NCBI GenBank assembly: GCA_905178155.1 | Contig: CAJINV010000004.1 | Coordinates: 7,334,548-7,398,547 of the forward strand | Origin: Amoebophrya sp. A120 | Lineage: Eukaryota; Sar; Dinophyceae; Syndiniales; Amoebophryaceae | DNA length: 64,000 nt | Direction: 5' to 3' | Shown here: one piece after another, positions 19,192 through 31,727 of the stretch | How positions within the stretch are numbered: the stretch's first letter is position 1 | Layout of the letters: every line of letters begins with the position of its first letter | The notes under the pieces: generated by a model | Seen by the model: the letters and a program-made list of their open reading frames with translations, nothing else | Told to the model about the DNA's origin: nothing | Databases searched by the model: none | Translations under genes and position numbers: made by a program

Positions 19192-20216
19192 CTCTTCTCT
19201 ACTTTTGGATGTCGCGAAAGCTGCTTTTGTCTATATATAGTACTTCGGAGGCTGATGTTCAGATGCTTGTTCGGTTCCAGAATACACATGCTACTACACC
19301 AGTGTTTTCTCTCGCAATCGACACGCAATAGTGCACGAGCGCGCCGCCGAAGAACCCCGATGTTATTATGGCACGAAGACTCGTCGAATTTCGGAAAAAA
19401 TCAGAATGCAAGCCTCACTTTCTCTCTTCAGAGCAAGCCCTCCTTGCAGTTCCTCCACATAATTTTCTGCCGAGTTATTTCACCACGAACTTGTCGAAAA
19501 AATGAACTACACGCGAAAGAAACGACGATCGAAGAGAACGCTGAGGGGCATCAACTGACAGGTCCACCAAACGAGAGGAGGAGCCGGAAATTTTTCCAGT
19601 ACTGCCAACGCCTCGAGATGATAAAAGCTACGTTGTAATTTGAAGATTGAAGAACTTTTCTTGCCCTGCCGTGCTTCTTCGTGGTGGTTGTTTATTTCTA
19701 TTTCATGCCCTACTGCTCCATCACGGAAAATGCAAGCGCAACTTTGATTTAGTACTGACAAAAGGCCAGCACAATAAACAGTTGTTACCTCAGCATTCCC
19801 GTTCTGCAGGAGGTCCTGACGTCTCAAGAATAAACATTTGCCCATACGACAGGTGGAGCACAACATGACGTAGAATGTGAAGATGAACCACATCAAGCTG
19901 CAACAAGCCTCAAGGAATTAGCACAACTAGAAATTTATTTCGACGTTTACTTTTACCGCTCCTGCTTCACATTTTTTCTACAACTACACACGTCAAAGTG
20001 CGTAGCTGGGTTAAGGTTTGATTCAAGCAAAAACTGTGATTCTATTTGTGGTTACAACTTAGCTACCGTACTACTGCTACCGGTTGTAGCTGTTTGTTAA
20101 AAAGTACTAGGATGTATCTTGAGGGTGAAATTGTATGTATTGATCCAAGTGAAAGTAAGCATGATAAGCTCCAGCTGCAGCTCCTTCGCTGCTGCAGCTC
20201 AGTCGTGGCCCTCGCT
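19192..20216. other. Intergenic, about 1 kb, nothing convincing
   Basis: Open frames on both strands (for example 19120-19638 plus and 19507-19896 minus) show no domain, signal or introner structure. I take them as chance frames. Confidence 0.4.
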
Positions 20217-21694
20217 TTAGAACAGAATATCCTTGTCCTTTTGCGGAATGAAGCTCGGGGGATTCATCATTCCCAACTGCGGCATCGCTGTTTTGTTATA
20301 TTTTTATAAGCATGTTAGTTTTTTAATTGCAGTCATGCATTACAGATCTCGTTCCCAAGGCAACTCAGCATGACAAATTGCATTTGTCATGCTGAGGGAA
20401 TTTGTCATGCAATTCATACTAGTACGATACTTTTGCAGTTCATAAAATATAGTACCAATCGACCCCATGGTGCTTGTTCTCTGCGGAGCTGGCTTTGCGA
20501 CTGGCGCCGCGCCGCCCTGTGCGGCCATCATCGCGGCCAATTCCTTTGCGTGTCGCTGTTTCTTCTTCTCCACCACCTTCTTCACGCGGAAAAACTCCTC
20601 ACGCTATGCAGATTGCAAAAAGTACTCCGTAGCCGTACGTAGGTTCAGGTTGTATGGTACAAATTGCATGACAAATTTTGGCAAAAAGGAAAATTGGATC
20701 TGTTTCGCTGATAAAGTTGGAAAGCATCTATCTGTCATGCAAGAAATTGCAATTCATTTACGATTGAACGATCAATTTTTGCACGGAATACACGCTCCAT
20801 TTCGTCCATCTCACCCTTCACCCACTGCATCGTCTCCTCCAATCGCGGTATCACGACACACCTAAAATTAAAAAGTATTTCGTTATAACTTGTCATGCGC
20901 TTTTTGGAAAAGACACCATCCTTACACGTTGCCATTTCGCATGACAAACTGAACAATTCGGCTGCAAAAAGAAGCCGTAAATAGCACTCCAGAGAGTTCA
21001 CGCGGCGACTGGTCATCTTGATTTCCTCATCCAGGGTCTTGAACATCGTCTGTAAACTGGCCATCTGGATCAATAACTGCAAAGCGATTCGGTGCTGGTC
21101 TCGACAACTCTGGATCACCTGGCCACCGCACCCGATTCCCAAGCTATCGGTACTGGCATCCTTTGCGGCGTCGTGGAGCATAGTGAACCGCGGGAGCTGG
21201 ACCTGATAATCATAATCATCCATCAGAGCATAGAACGGCCGCGATGCGTCTTGAAGATGAGCATGATACTAGCGACAATTTTCAATTTCAATGCATGACA
21301 ATTCTGCATAACGGAAACGGTAACAAGCAAGGAAAAAAATGGTCAACGCAAGTTGCACTAAAGTGCTATCGAAATAATTATCATCTAGTACCCCTGCACA
21401 GTTCTCCGCCTTCATGGTGATGGTGATCGACGGCTTTTTCACCCGGTTCAGCACAGCCTGACTGAATTCCGAGTCACTCGCGTATTCCGCTTTCGCGTAG
21501 CTAAAAGCGCAGTCCAGCACCATCGCCCCGACCGCCTTCTTGCACTCGATAATCTCGTGCAACATCGCCTGAAACCGCGTCTTCAGCGCGTCGCGCTTCT
21601 TTTTCAGCAAACCATACCCTTTTTTCGCGCCGACGATGCGCGCCTTGAACTGCAAAAGGGTGGAACGGTTTGCGGCCGGCTTCTGACCCGACAT
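20217..21694 (-). CDS. VMA8 / ATP6V1D: V-type H+-ATPase subunit D
   Basis: This subunit is part of the central rotor stalk of the vacuolar ATPase, linking V1 catalysis to the membrane ring. From the ATG at 21694 the protein has ARIVGAKKGYGLLKKKRDAL followed by LKTRFQAML. The second exon has QLLIQMASLQTMFKTLDEEI, then KMTSRRVNSLE. The third has VVIPRLEETMQWVKGEMDEM followed by ERVFRAK. A basic exon (LKKVVEKKKQRHAKELAAM) and a last exon ending PQKDKDILF follow, with the stop at 20217. The order and the acidic-hydrophobic C-terminus fit the family. Introns are GT-AG, but several contain introner fragments; the last (20288-20455) is a clear introner remnant. Length is near the usual 245-260 residues. 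Confidence 0.9.
20288..20455 (-). other. GT-AG intron enclosing a family A introner remnant
   Basis: Spliced GT (at 20455) to AG (at 20288), it joins STMGSI to AMPQLGMM and reaches the conserved C-terminus. Inside, 20325-20444 carries a family A body and one intact TIR (CGATACTTTTGCAGTTCATA). The other TIR is lost. Canonical splice sites lie outside the old element. Confidence 0.7.
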
Positions 21695-22593
21695 TTTCGA
21701 GGGGGTCCTCTTAACTCAGCTTTACGTTTTTTGATGTTCTTCTGCGGTGCCAACTATAAACTCAGAGCGCGTTGTTCCGATTTTCTGGAAATCTTAATCT
21801 CGTTCTCACTGTTATGCCAATGCACGTCCACCCGTGCTAAAATAACGAACGAAAGAACACAACTTAAGTACTACTTACGTGATGGTGGAATTTAATTCGT
21901 GGACCATACATGATGTTCGTTGGTTCGCTCTCCAAAGTACGTAGAACAGAAAGTTGGCAGAAACTACAAAAACGTGCTGTTTCGTGAGTTCTTCACGTCT
22001 TGATAATGATACCTTGATGGTGGAACATCAAGGTAAGAAAAAACAAATCATCAGTGCCAAGACGTGGAAGTAATACGTAAGATTAAAGTACCAGGACGTT
22101 GGTGGAAGCGGAAGATGTCGGGTGTTGAAACGGAAAAAAATAATGGCACATTTTTCATTGAACACAAACAGCTATGTACACACTCAACATGCTCGAATTA
22201 GACGAAGGTCGTCATTCTGCCTGAGGCTGAGCGTCGATGTTGCGCAAGAATTATGCGTGCAGTTACTGGCGCTAGATGTTGCGCCGATTGTAATTGCTTA
22301 TATCTCGTCGTCGTGTCAGGAGGAAAGAGTTGCTCGTCTCAATTTCTTCAAAACATTCATGAATGCCATGTCCAATCCATATCCAATGAATTCGAAGCCA
22401 ACTATGGGAGACGACGTTCAACAAATTCAATATCGATAGGCGTACACTTGGTGTTGAGAGCAAGGGGAGAAAGTCGTCATTAGTTTTTCTTTTTCATGAA
22501 TCCTTGTATAAACATAAACATAAAGTAGGTACAACCCATGACGTAGTTGTAAACCGAACCCTTGTGAAGCCAGCATGAGCATGTGAAAGTGTT
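21695..22593. other. Intergenic spacer, 0.9 kb
   Basis: A 105-codon plus-strand frame (22122-22439) is the longest here and has no recognisable domain. The sequence is otherwise unremarkable and without introners. Confidence 0.4.
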
Positions 22594-25500
22594 TTACATT
22601 ATGTTGATCACACTACTGCAGCTCCCTCCACCCCCACCACCGCCGTGTTCCAACACAGACTGCAATTGCAGTTCAAAGTTCACGAACACGTCCTCCTCCC
22701 AGACCTTACTCGCAGTCGACTGAAGAAACAGGTGGAATTTCGGTCCGCGCAGGTGCCGGAAACAATTCACGATGAGTGCGCGGTAGTCTACTACTTGTTG
22801 TGGTGCTTGTTGTTGATGTCCCTGAAGTTCTTGCAGCTGCTGTTGTCCACCGCGCGCGCCCGTAGAGGGTGTACTAGCACTACTTCTACTTGGAGAAACC
22901 TTTTGTCGCAACGGTCCGCTGCGGATCATATGTGCCGCTGAACAAATGGTCGGCGCGCCACTAGTACTAGCACCACCTCCCTTTAGCGCGGCTTGTTGCT
23001 GCTCCACATCGTTCCCTTCCTGGAGCAAATACTCGGCGAGCAGATCGAAAAATACTTGGCCGTAATCCGCTTGCAAGGCTTCGAAAATGCCATTCCGGAT
23101 TCCGTTGCAACTGCTGGGCCACCCGTGGTATGTTTCCAACACTGTGAAAACGATGCGCTTTAACAGGGGAATCGGCGAGACGAGTTGGTGCTGTGAGGGT
23201 TGTCCTCCTTGTTGGACCTGCTCCACGAGGACAAAGTGTTCTTTACAACCGCCGAGCAGTCGCTCCAGCATTTGCAGAAACGAGCGGAAACAGGACTGAA
23301 TGGTCGCAAAATCTTCGTACATTCGGCTTGCAGCGGTTGTAGTTCCCGCACCGGATCTTCCCAGCAATGCGTTCGCTAAATTCATCTTCGACGGCGGTGT
23401 CAATTCCCGTTGTAACAACGCAACGGAGATATTGCTGTCGAGATTGGACGAACACTTCTCCGAGGAGAGGCCCTTCCCAAAGTTATTTCCCCCGACAAGG
23501 CCGGTGGGACTCGACATCTTTTGCTTGGCGGTGTCTGTTTGGTAGTTCCGAAGCTTGAAATCCTTTTCTAGGAAGTTCAGAATCCGCTCCAGAATGAACT
23601 GAAACCAGTGGTTCCCCAGGGAAAGAATTGCGGCGGAAGCGGTGGTCGTATTTATTTCAAGGCCTCCTGGTCCTGTAGTAGTCGTCGTGCTGGGCTGCTG
23701 TAGTAGTTGCCGTGCATTCGGAGCGAAAGTAGAGCTCAGGCCAGATAATCCAGCATCCTTTCTACTCCCGCCCCCGCCGAGCCTGTGTGCCTTCGTCTTC
23801 GTTGACTTCGGGGCGCACTTGTTAATCCAAGCGAGGAGTATATCGCACGAAAAAACTGTTTCACTGTGGTGATTTTGCAGAATCAGCATCACAAGTTGGT
23901 TACGCATGACACTAAAAATCTGCCATGCGGGGTTGCCAAGGGAAAACACAGCTAGAAATCCATTGTCTTGCATGTGTAGCATGACACACACTTCTCCGGT
24001 CCATTTTCTGCATCACAAGTTCACAGTGAAACAGTTTTTTCTTGCGATAGAGTAGGTCGCAGATCGGCAGCAGAAATTTCGGCGAGTGTTCGTCCAGGTT
24101 GAGGGGCGCGAGCATGGGGTAGAGCTTTTCGTTCATCAAAGGTTTGAAAAACTCGTGCTCGAAAGTTGATGTGCTTGTTGTGGTATCCTGTGCAAAAGTA
24201 TCGTACTCGTATTGTAATCATGCATTACAAATCCAGTTCTTAAGGCAAATTAGCATTACAAATTTTATTTCTCATGCTGAGGAAATTTGTAATGCATTTA
24301 TACGGGTGCGATACTTTTGCAATTCATATGTGGCAGCCGCTTGGTTTGTGGTTGTTCCTTGTCCGTGTGGTCCAGCCGGCGCATAAAAACTAGTACTTGA
24401 CGCAGCCCCACCTAGAAGTCCTCCGGCCACCAAAATCCCCTTCTGTAACCCGTCTGTGAGCAGCAAGGCGAGGAAGATTGGGTGGCGGATCCGGGTCAGA
24501 GAGTGGAGGAGGGTTTGCGTTAGAAAGTCGGTTAGGAGGCACGAATTTTCTGTCTGTGCGTTGCTGGTGTCACCGACGCCGCCAGGTGGTGTAGTTGGAC
24601 TTGCATTGTTGAACAGGCTCGCGCTACTGCTCGAACTTAAACCTGAAATCATCTTCGCACCACCTGCTACCGCACTACTACCAGTACCAGTACTAGCACT
24701 CGTCCGGGCCTTCCCGAGCAAATCGAAAAGGCACTGGTAAAAATGTCTGCTGGCGTTCACCAAGTAGAATTCCAATTTCGACGCGTCAAAATCCTCCAAT
24801 TCTTTTCTCAAATCCTCGTCGGAAATCGTGAAATCCTCCACGTTAGTCAGGCTGCAGGCCTCGTATAACAGTGCACACCCCCCCCTCCCCCTCATTTGTC
24901 ATGCAAAATACTCAATCCACCCTTTGCTTCTTGGCACTGTTTGCATGACAAGTTCTGGTAGCCCAAGTAGCACTACAATCCAGCGCAAATCTGTCATGCA
25001 AAACTGGCATTCTTGCTGATGCTTGTATTGCCGTTAATGCTATACAAATGAGGGGGAGGGGGAGTTGTGCACTGTTATACCTCGGTGAGGAAATTCAAGA
25101 ACCAAGTCGTCGAGGCACGACCACTCGCAGAATTGAAATTATGTTGAGGAGCTGCAGCGGAAGTAGACACTATTGTTGTTGAGCCGTCTCCTTTTTGTAG
25201 TAGTGCTACCGGTCGGCGTNCGAACAAGAGGGTGGGAATCCAGACCGAATTGCAAATCCGAAAAACAGGAAAATGCAGCAGGTGCCACACTCATGTCGAT
25301 GATCCAGATCCATATAATTTATTGAGAAGGGATCCGGGTCAGAGAGTGGAGGAGGGTTTGCGTTAGAAAGTCGGTTAGGAGGCACGAATTTTCTGTCTGT
25401 GCGTTGCTGGTGTCACCGACGCCGCCAGGTGGTGTAGTTGGACTTGCATTGTTGAACAGGCTCGCGCTACTGCTCGAACTTAAACCTGAAATCATCTTCG

Positions 25501-28500
25501 CACCACCTGCTACCGCACTACTACCAGTACCAGTACTAGCACTCGTCCGGGCCTTCCCGAGCAAATCGAAAAGGCACTGGTAAAAATGTCTGCTGGCGTT
25601 CACCAAGTAGAATTCCAATTTCGACGCGTCGAAATCCTCCAATTCTTTTCTCAAATCCTCGTCGGAACTCGTGAAATCCTCCACGTTGGTCAGGCTGCAG
25701 GCCTCGTATAACAGTGCACACCCCCCCCTCCCCCTCATTTGTCATGCAAAATACTCAATCCACCCTTTGCTTCTTGGCACTGTTTGCATGACAAGTTCTG
25801 GTAGCCCAAGTAGCACTACAATCCAGCGCAAATCTGTCATGCAAAACTGGCATTCTTGCTGATGCTTGTATTGCCGTTAATGCTATACAAATGAGGGGGA
25901 GGGGGAGTTGTGCACTGTTATACCTCGGTGAGGAAATTCAAGAACCAAGTCGTCGAGGCACGACCACTCGCAGAATTAATATGTTGAGGAGCGGCTGCAG
26001 AAATGTTATATGTTGAGCTGTCTGCAGTTGATGTGGTCGTGGTCGTCCCCATGCTGGTCAGCAAATAGGCCTGGAGCGCGCTGTCCGCAGCCCGGGCTGC
26101 GCGTAGAGGTGTGGAGCCGGGGGCTGCAGCTGCTGGCGCTGAGGTTGACATCAGCGTCGCTCCACTTATTTGGAAGTTGTTCATAAAAATATTACTTCCC
26201 GCGACCACTCCCATCGGCAAGACTTGAATCAGCAAGGAGAAGACCAAGGCTAGAACCTTCTCCCTTTCCGGGTCTTCCACTTCGGTCAACAGAAACACGA
26301 TGCTCCTTAACCTCCGGAGTAACAAAAGCATCGTCAGTTCCTTGTTCGGAAGAATGTTGTTGTTTTGATAGGTCGTTGTCGCGAAAAGTTCGAATGTGTG
26401 CGTCCCCCGCAAAGAATAGCGCTCAACATGATCTACTTCGGGCGCTGCACCTCCCGCCATTGCGGAGGTCGAAGCGCCAGCACCTCCAGCAGGAGACCCA
26501 GCAGACCATCGCACGAATTGAGCGAAGTCATGGGCTATTTTTGCCGCGTCAACAGAGTTGCTCATATTATCGGTCCCCGGGGTAAAAGTACCACTGCTTA
26601 TTTGTTCATCGTGTTGCAAAATGCTTCTCCACACGTGTTCGGGCAGCAGTCCGGACAGTTGCAGTAACCCAAAGGAATTCAGCAACAGTCTGAAAACACG
26701 CTTGCTAAACTTCTCACCGCTTTCTGGCAGTCCCGCGTATTGATGAGACCGCACAACACACGTCGCCGCCCCGTACAGGTCTTGATCGATGCGGAAAGCG
26801 TCAGAGACCGCAATCAGCTGCGAATCAGATTTCCGCTTCAACTGGTCCATTGTCGTCGCGGGCGACTGTGCGGCGGGAGATATTGTTGAAGAGGTTCTTC
26901 CCTGAAACAGCTGCTTCCCCGTTTGTAGTAGGGCAGTTGAAGCAAATCCGTTGATCGCCGGGTGGAGTAATCTGACGTAAACAGCATCCACGTGATTCAT
27001 CAACTCGGGAAAGCTGTTTTTCACGTTTCTGTACTCGCCGAAGTACCCTAGCACCTCTTTCAAGACCGGGGCACAGGACAGCGCATCGATTTCCAAGTGG
27101 TTCATGAGGAAATTCAGCATTTTCAGAACCAGCTCCGGCGCATCGGTACTTGCGGTGAGAAGTGCGATGTTGTGGCTGCTGAGATGTAGTTCTTGTGCGG
27201 TGAGCTCCTCCTGCTCTGTCGGTGTTATCGTGGCGTTGTAATTTGCAGCTCCACCAATCGCATTTCCCTCGAGCGTACAGCGACACTGCTCGTCTAGGAG
27301 CGGGATGGTTTTCAGGATAACGGCGGCAATGTTCTCTACGAGGCTTTTTTGCAGCTGGAAATAAAGAGCTTGTGCTGACCCCCTTTCGGTTGAGTTCTTC
27401 GCGTTCATCTCGTTTTGTGTGTAGTGGTACCTCCTCGCGTCGATTTCGCACAGCCTTCCCAAAAAATTCAGCAGCTCCACCGGCAGCTCTCCAGACGTTT
27501 CCACCAGATCGTCCATGTACAGGGCGTCGGCTTCCACCAGACCCTTCGCGAGAAACGAAACCACTTCTGTTTCCGACAAATCCCCCTGCACACTCGGCTC
27601 GTTCAAGCGCTGTAGAAAGAGCGAATACAGTTCCGCCGCGGCGTTCGGGTTCACCCGGATCCAAATGTCGAGTAAGTCGGCGAGGAGATCCGTCGCAATG
27701 TCGCGGCTAATGTCCTGCTTTGTACTGCTGTCCGTGTCGATGTCATCTTCGGGATTATGCAGTGCAAAAGCATCGTATTCGTATTGCAGTCATGCATTAC
27801 AAATCATTTTTTTAAAGGTAGATCAGCATTACAAATTTCATTTCTCATGCTGAGGACATTTGTAATGCATTTATGCGAGTACGATACTTTTGCACTGCAT
27901 AGGCGGGGTTGTTGTTGAACATCAAGCGGGAATCGTTATCGTTTAGTACCGCTTTACTCCCGTTATGAACATTCGTTGTGTTCAGCAACTGAAAGTGGGA
28001 AAAAAGCCCGCGCAGGCACGGCTGGGATAACTGCTGCAGGAGTTGCAACACAAACTCCGACGGCAGCACCTGTTCCCGATTAAGCTCTTTCAAATGGGAA
28101 AAGAAATTACTCAGCGGCCCCAAGTCCCCCGGTCGATATTCGAGCAAGTAGCCGCAAAGCGTCGTGAGGATCGTGTGAATTGGGGTCGATGAGGACACAG
28201 CTCCTGCGTGACTTGTTTGTGAAGATGGTGCGCTGGAAGAAGTACTTCTACCAACGGCCCGCGCAACAACATCTTCCTGCTCGGCAGTGGCGAAAAAGAA
28301 CTGCGTGTACAGCTCAGCAAACATCCAGAGCAGTGTGCTGACATCGTAGAAGACGTCTGGAGTTGCGGATGCTGGTGGAGGTGAATCATGCGCCGGCGTC
28401 GTTCTTACTCCAATCGGTTGCACTAGAAGCTGCCGGGCAAATCTTTCTAAGAAGGCCAAAGCCTCTTGGAGTAGAATGATTTCGCCTGGATTTATTTTTA

Positions 28501-30566
28501 CCGGAGACGCCCCAGCATTTGAACTATCTCCGCTGGACGAACAAGACAACATCGAAGACCCCCCTTGATTTATTCTTATTGGCGAGGACATTGACGAAGT
28601 TGTTCCAGCCTGTTTGTCCGCTCGCTTCCACAGCACCGATGCGGACCTCGCTTTCGCCATTCCTTCGACGAAATTGGAGATGGCGTTGTGCTTGTGCTGC
28701 GTTGCACCTCCCTCCGCTCCACTAGCAGACGATGAAAACAGCAGCGCGGCCGTGGTGGCACTCAGTAGTAGAGAGTGGGAGAACGGACAGACGTTGTCGC
28801 AAGAAAAAAACTGCGTCACTTCTGTGAACTTACTTGGCACGTTCTTTGCGCGATGGAGCACAGAAGTATTTGCCTTGCTACACGACCTGGTGTAAGAGAT
28901 TGGATCTTCTTAAAACGTGCTTTCCCTTGGCGGGAAGCGCCACTGCACATGGCAGATTTTTTATTTCTGTGTCATGTGTAAGAACATTTGCAATATCATC
29001 ATAAGTAGTGAAACGCTTTTTTCATCTTGGGATAGATGTGCTGCTTCGTGTACTCCTGAAGCAGTTGCTGGGCGGAGGCGTACAAAGCGCTTCTTTCTGA
29101 TTCTGCGTGCGCCTCGTTATTGCCGCTGGTGTGTGAATCATTTGGTCCTCCGACAAAATGCAGCACCTGTGCCACCAATGTGAAGATCGGCACCCGGAGA
29201 CGGTCACGCAGTACCACCCCGTACGCGACTTCCTCGAACCTCTTCATCGGCTGTTCCACCTCCTCAAACAAAGCTATCAGCAGGTCGAGGATAACTTTTG
29301 TAGAAAATCTCAGCTCCAGCTGCTCGCACTGGTGCAGCGGCGTCGTTGATGTAGTAGTCCAAACGCAAACCCGGTGCGCGGGCGCCAGCGGAAAGTGCTG
29401 GAAGAAGATCTCTGTCATTTGCCCGATTTCAGCCTTATCAACATTTTCATTTATCAAATGTAAAAGTGTCTGGGTCTGGAAAAGTGTAAACTTGTCATGC
29501 AGATTTTCCATGACCCATGAGGTCTCGAATGCGGGACTTAGCATGACAGACTCTACGAGGTCTCTCCCATGCCTATCCTGCATGATAAAATCCCTTCGAA
29601 CTTGGCCAAAAGTGGGCGGCTTTTGGCACTCATGCAACACAGATATTTGCATGCTCCAGACGTACCATGACAAGTTGGCACCTTCCAGACCCAGACATTT
29701 TTACATTTGATATCATTCGACGACGCGCGATTCTCCATGTGCGTGAGCGCCTCGGCCAGTTGCTGATCGGTTCGTTCCTGGTCCTGCGAAGACGAAGTCG
29801 AAGAGGTAGTTGGCGTGTTATCGAAATCAATACCTCCGTGCAGCTGGCCGAGAACGCATCCTGGGAGAAAGCTGCGGAGCGTTTGCTCGAACGCAGGTGA
29901 TCGGAGAAGGGTGGCCGCGAGCGTGGGGATCAGCTTGGCAATAACTGGCTTGCTAAGGGTAGAAGTTGTGCTGGGGGTCGCTGCGTTCAGGGTGGATTGT
30001 GGCCCTAGATGAAGTGCCTGTCCGTTGTTTTGCGGCTGGCTTCCAGACGTCGAGGACACTGGTGAGAAGGACAGGAGTTTGGCTACATTTCGCAACACAA
30101 ACTCACACTTGTCCCGACTAGCCGCCCGGGTGGGATCATTTATTGCTCCCGGCCGCCCAGTGCTACTAGCTGATCTACTGCCTCCGCTTGCAGTGGTCGT
30201 GCCTGGCCTGTCGGCGTTCTGACACAAAGATCTGGGAAACTCTTTGGATAAGTCGAGCAGCAACTTCGCAGCGAAAAACTTCTCGGTCTCGCTGCCGTCG
30301 GGCGTGATGAGCAGCGCGATCGCGAGCTCGGCGGCTTGGCCCTCGGCCGCAGTCCTCTTCGCCTCGCTGCAAAACTCGGTAAGCCACCGGTCGGCATCGT
30401 TCCGGGAGAGGTTCTTGCTGCCGGGGTTGTTTATGCTTCCTTGGTAGAAAGCTCGCAGCGTGTTGCGCAATTCCTGGAACAAGACGGGAGTGCTTTCGAC
30501 TGTAGCGCGGACGCGGGAAAGGTCGGCGGGGGAGAGGCCGAAATTTGCTGGAGCACGACTGGTCAT
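22594..30566 (-). CDS. Karyopherin-like HEAT-repeat protein (transportin-3 / importin-13-like)
   Basis: The ATG at 30566 opens with LSPADLSRVRATVESTPV, then LRNTLRAFYQG and DADRWLTEFCSEAKRTA, an N-terminus resembling importin-beta family cargo receptors. A stretch with FFAAKLLLDLSKEFPRSL recalls the transportin-3/importin-13 branch. Helical repeats continue over five or more exons to a Gly-rich tail at 22594. Introners (family B at 29452, F at 28795 and 23841, A at 27756 and 24184, G at 25707 and 24864) are removable in frame, for example CDLL-LAWINK and ASSNE-NVDKAE. Proteins of this type carry cargo through nuclear pores in a Ran-dependent way. Oddity: about 25.1-25.7 kb holds an extra diverged copy of one exon pair next to an N, so this model is broken or misassembled there. 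Confidence 0.55.
23841..24049. mobile_element. Introner, family F
   Basis: The ends are TATCGCACGAAAAAACTGTT and AACAGTTTTTTCTTGCGATA. The duplication is GAGTA. Removal joins LPICDLL to LAWINKC. Confidence 0.85.
24184..24328. mobile_element. Introner, family A
   Basis: The ends are TATCCTGTGCAAAAGTATCG and CTTTTGCAATTCATA, with duplication TGTGG. Removal joins NQAAAT to TSTSTFEHEF. Confidence 0.85.
24481..25210. repeat. Karyopherin exon-pair duplication, copy alpha
   Basis: This block holds an exon, a family G introner and part of the upstream exon. It recurs at 25330-26000 (beta) and 35708-36443 (gamma). Alpha is joined on its left to the true downstream exon (TRIRHPIFLALL). On its right it ends at the only N in the window. 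Confidence 0.8.
24864..25079. mobile_element. Introner, family G (copy alpha)
   Basis: The ends are TATAACAGTGCACACCCCCC and GTTGTGCACTGTTATA, with CCTCG duplication. A C-rich/G-rich arm pair is internal to the TIR. The element is identical or nearly so at 25707 and 36087. Confidence 0.85.
25211..25329. other. Assembly gap and foreign junction
   Basis: A single N at about 25220 is followed by about 109 bp starting GAACAAGAGGGTGGG that also occurs at 35600 and 39541. In this copy and at 35.7 kb the foreign piece joins karyopherin sequence at the same point (GGATCCGGGTC). It introduces a stop (TRIPSQ) into the karyopherin frame. Confidence 0.75.
25330..26000. repeat. Karyopherin exon-pair duplication, copy beta
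   Basis: Same content as copy alpha but with a few substitutions (for example SSDED for ISDED). It is continuous on its right with the true upstream exon, and its left end stops at the foreign junction. Confidence 0.8.
25707..25922. mobile_element. Introner, family G (copy beta)
   Basis: Same ends and CCTCG duplication as the alpha copy. It joins WFLNFLTE to the EACSLTNVEDF exon. Confidence 0.85.
27756..27901. mobile_element. Introner, family A
   Basis: The ends are TATGCAGTGCAAAAGCATCG and CTTTTGCACTGCATA. The duplication is short or decayed (CCC on the coding strand). Removal joins FNNNP to EDDIDTDS. Confidence 0.8.
28795..29034. mobile_element. Introner, family F (diverged)
   Basis: The ends TGTCGCAAGAAAAAAACTGC and GCTTTTTTCATCTTGGGATA match family F loosely. 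The duplication is GACGT/GATGT. Removal joins YTKQH to VCPFSHSL. It appears older than the copy at 23841. Confidence 0.7.
29452..29712. mobile_element. Introner, family B
   Basis: It has family B ends with TGTCTGGGTCTGG and complement, and a perfect TCATT duplication. Removal joins ENRASSNE to NVDKAEIGQ. Confidence 0.9.
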
Positions 30567-31727
30567 TTTTTAGTGTAAAAGTCTCTAGGAAGATGCTTGA
30601 AGTTGTAGCCAGGCGGGGGAAGAAGATCAACCCTTTGCTCGCCTCTTATGGCCTGCGAGTAACTGTCTGACATATACAGCTAAAGAATCCTGAGAGCAAG
30701 TCCTTTGCGAAAACTCCTGAGAGCTTAGGCACTACAACAAGACCAAACACCACCCGTTTTAGCGGTGAACGACCAAGTGTAGGGAGTCGCACAGTATGAG
30801 TGAGTCCGAAAACTCACTGCTGCTGCGCTTCAGATAAGCATCACACTACCTCCTCATCCGTGTGAGCAGATCAACCTCCAAAGAGCCGCCAGTGCTGAAC
30901 AACCCGCCTCACGTGCTCAACCTGACGTCAAACCGGATCCAAGAACCACAGCGCTACCAGGGGTCTCGCTGACTCTCGAACCGCCGGAGCGGAAGGAGAG
31001 GTATACCGACGCCACCGGGGGCCACAGGAAAACACGGAGTTATGCCCTGCGCCGCCAGTTGCCACCGCCTAGGCTTGGAGCCTTGCCTTTTCTTTTCTTT
31101 TATATGAGTTTTCTCCTTTCCAGCCCGGCGGGTGCTGGAAGGTGGCGCGTTTTTCTTTCTTTTACTGTTTTGCGCTCTTGAGTTTTTTTTTTTTTATTCT
31201 TTGGTCCCAATCTTGGCACCTCAAAGAATCTTTTAGGAGGTTGCGCGATAAAAGGAAGAAAGTCACTGGGGGTTTTCATCTTTGCAAAAGATCCGCCGGC
31301 CTTGCCAGCCCTAGTCTGCCCATTGGCCAAACGGGAAAAAAAAAAAAAAGAACAAGCCCCACTCTCCCCCCCCGATGGACTAGATTCTTGCTTTCCTCAG
31401 AGTGGTGAGGACAGAAAGAATACTTTATGGCAACTACGGAAGATCATCAGAAAGAAAAGTAAGAATCTCGCAAAAGAAAAAGACACCGATGGCATCTCTC
31501 AGGCAAGAGCAAGAGCTGGACTGCCTTTAATACCTGGCTTTCACCTAGGCATTACAGACATTCTAGCGGAACATCAAGAGCTGGAGAGCTACATCTAGAG
31601 CTTCAATACAAAATCAAGAAAACGGCTCCTGGTGTTCATTTTGTTCCATTGCAAAAAATCCCGCTGCAGGTTGTATCGTTCATTTTCATCTTTAGGTGTG
31701 GGTTATAATCAATGCTCTTTTGTAAGA
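30567..31727. other. Gene-poor segment with homopolymer tracts
   Basis: No supported gene. Contains T- and A-runs near 31180 and 31330. Weak open frames are present: 31302-31598 plus, ending LGITDILAEHQELESYI, and 31100-31330 minus, basic. They may be fragments of mobile or retroposed sequence. The segment ends at the first 33-bp junction module. Confidence 0.35.

Noticed and set aside
22122-22439. 105-codon plus-strand frame
   Set aside because: No domain, no neighbour support, and opposite to the gene array.
30780-30860. Possible structured RNA near GTGAGTCCGAAAACTCACTGC
   Set aside because: A short hairpin (GTGAGTCCGAAAACTCAC) is visible, but no tRNA, rRNA or snRNA signature accompanies it.
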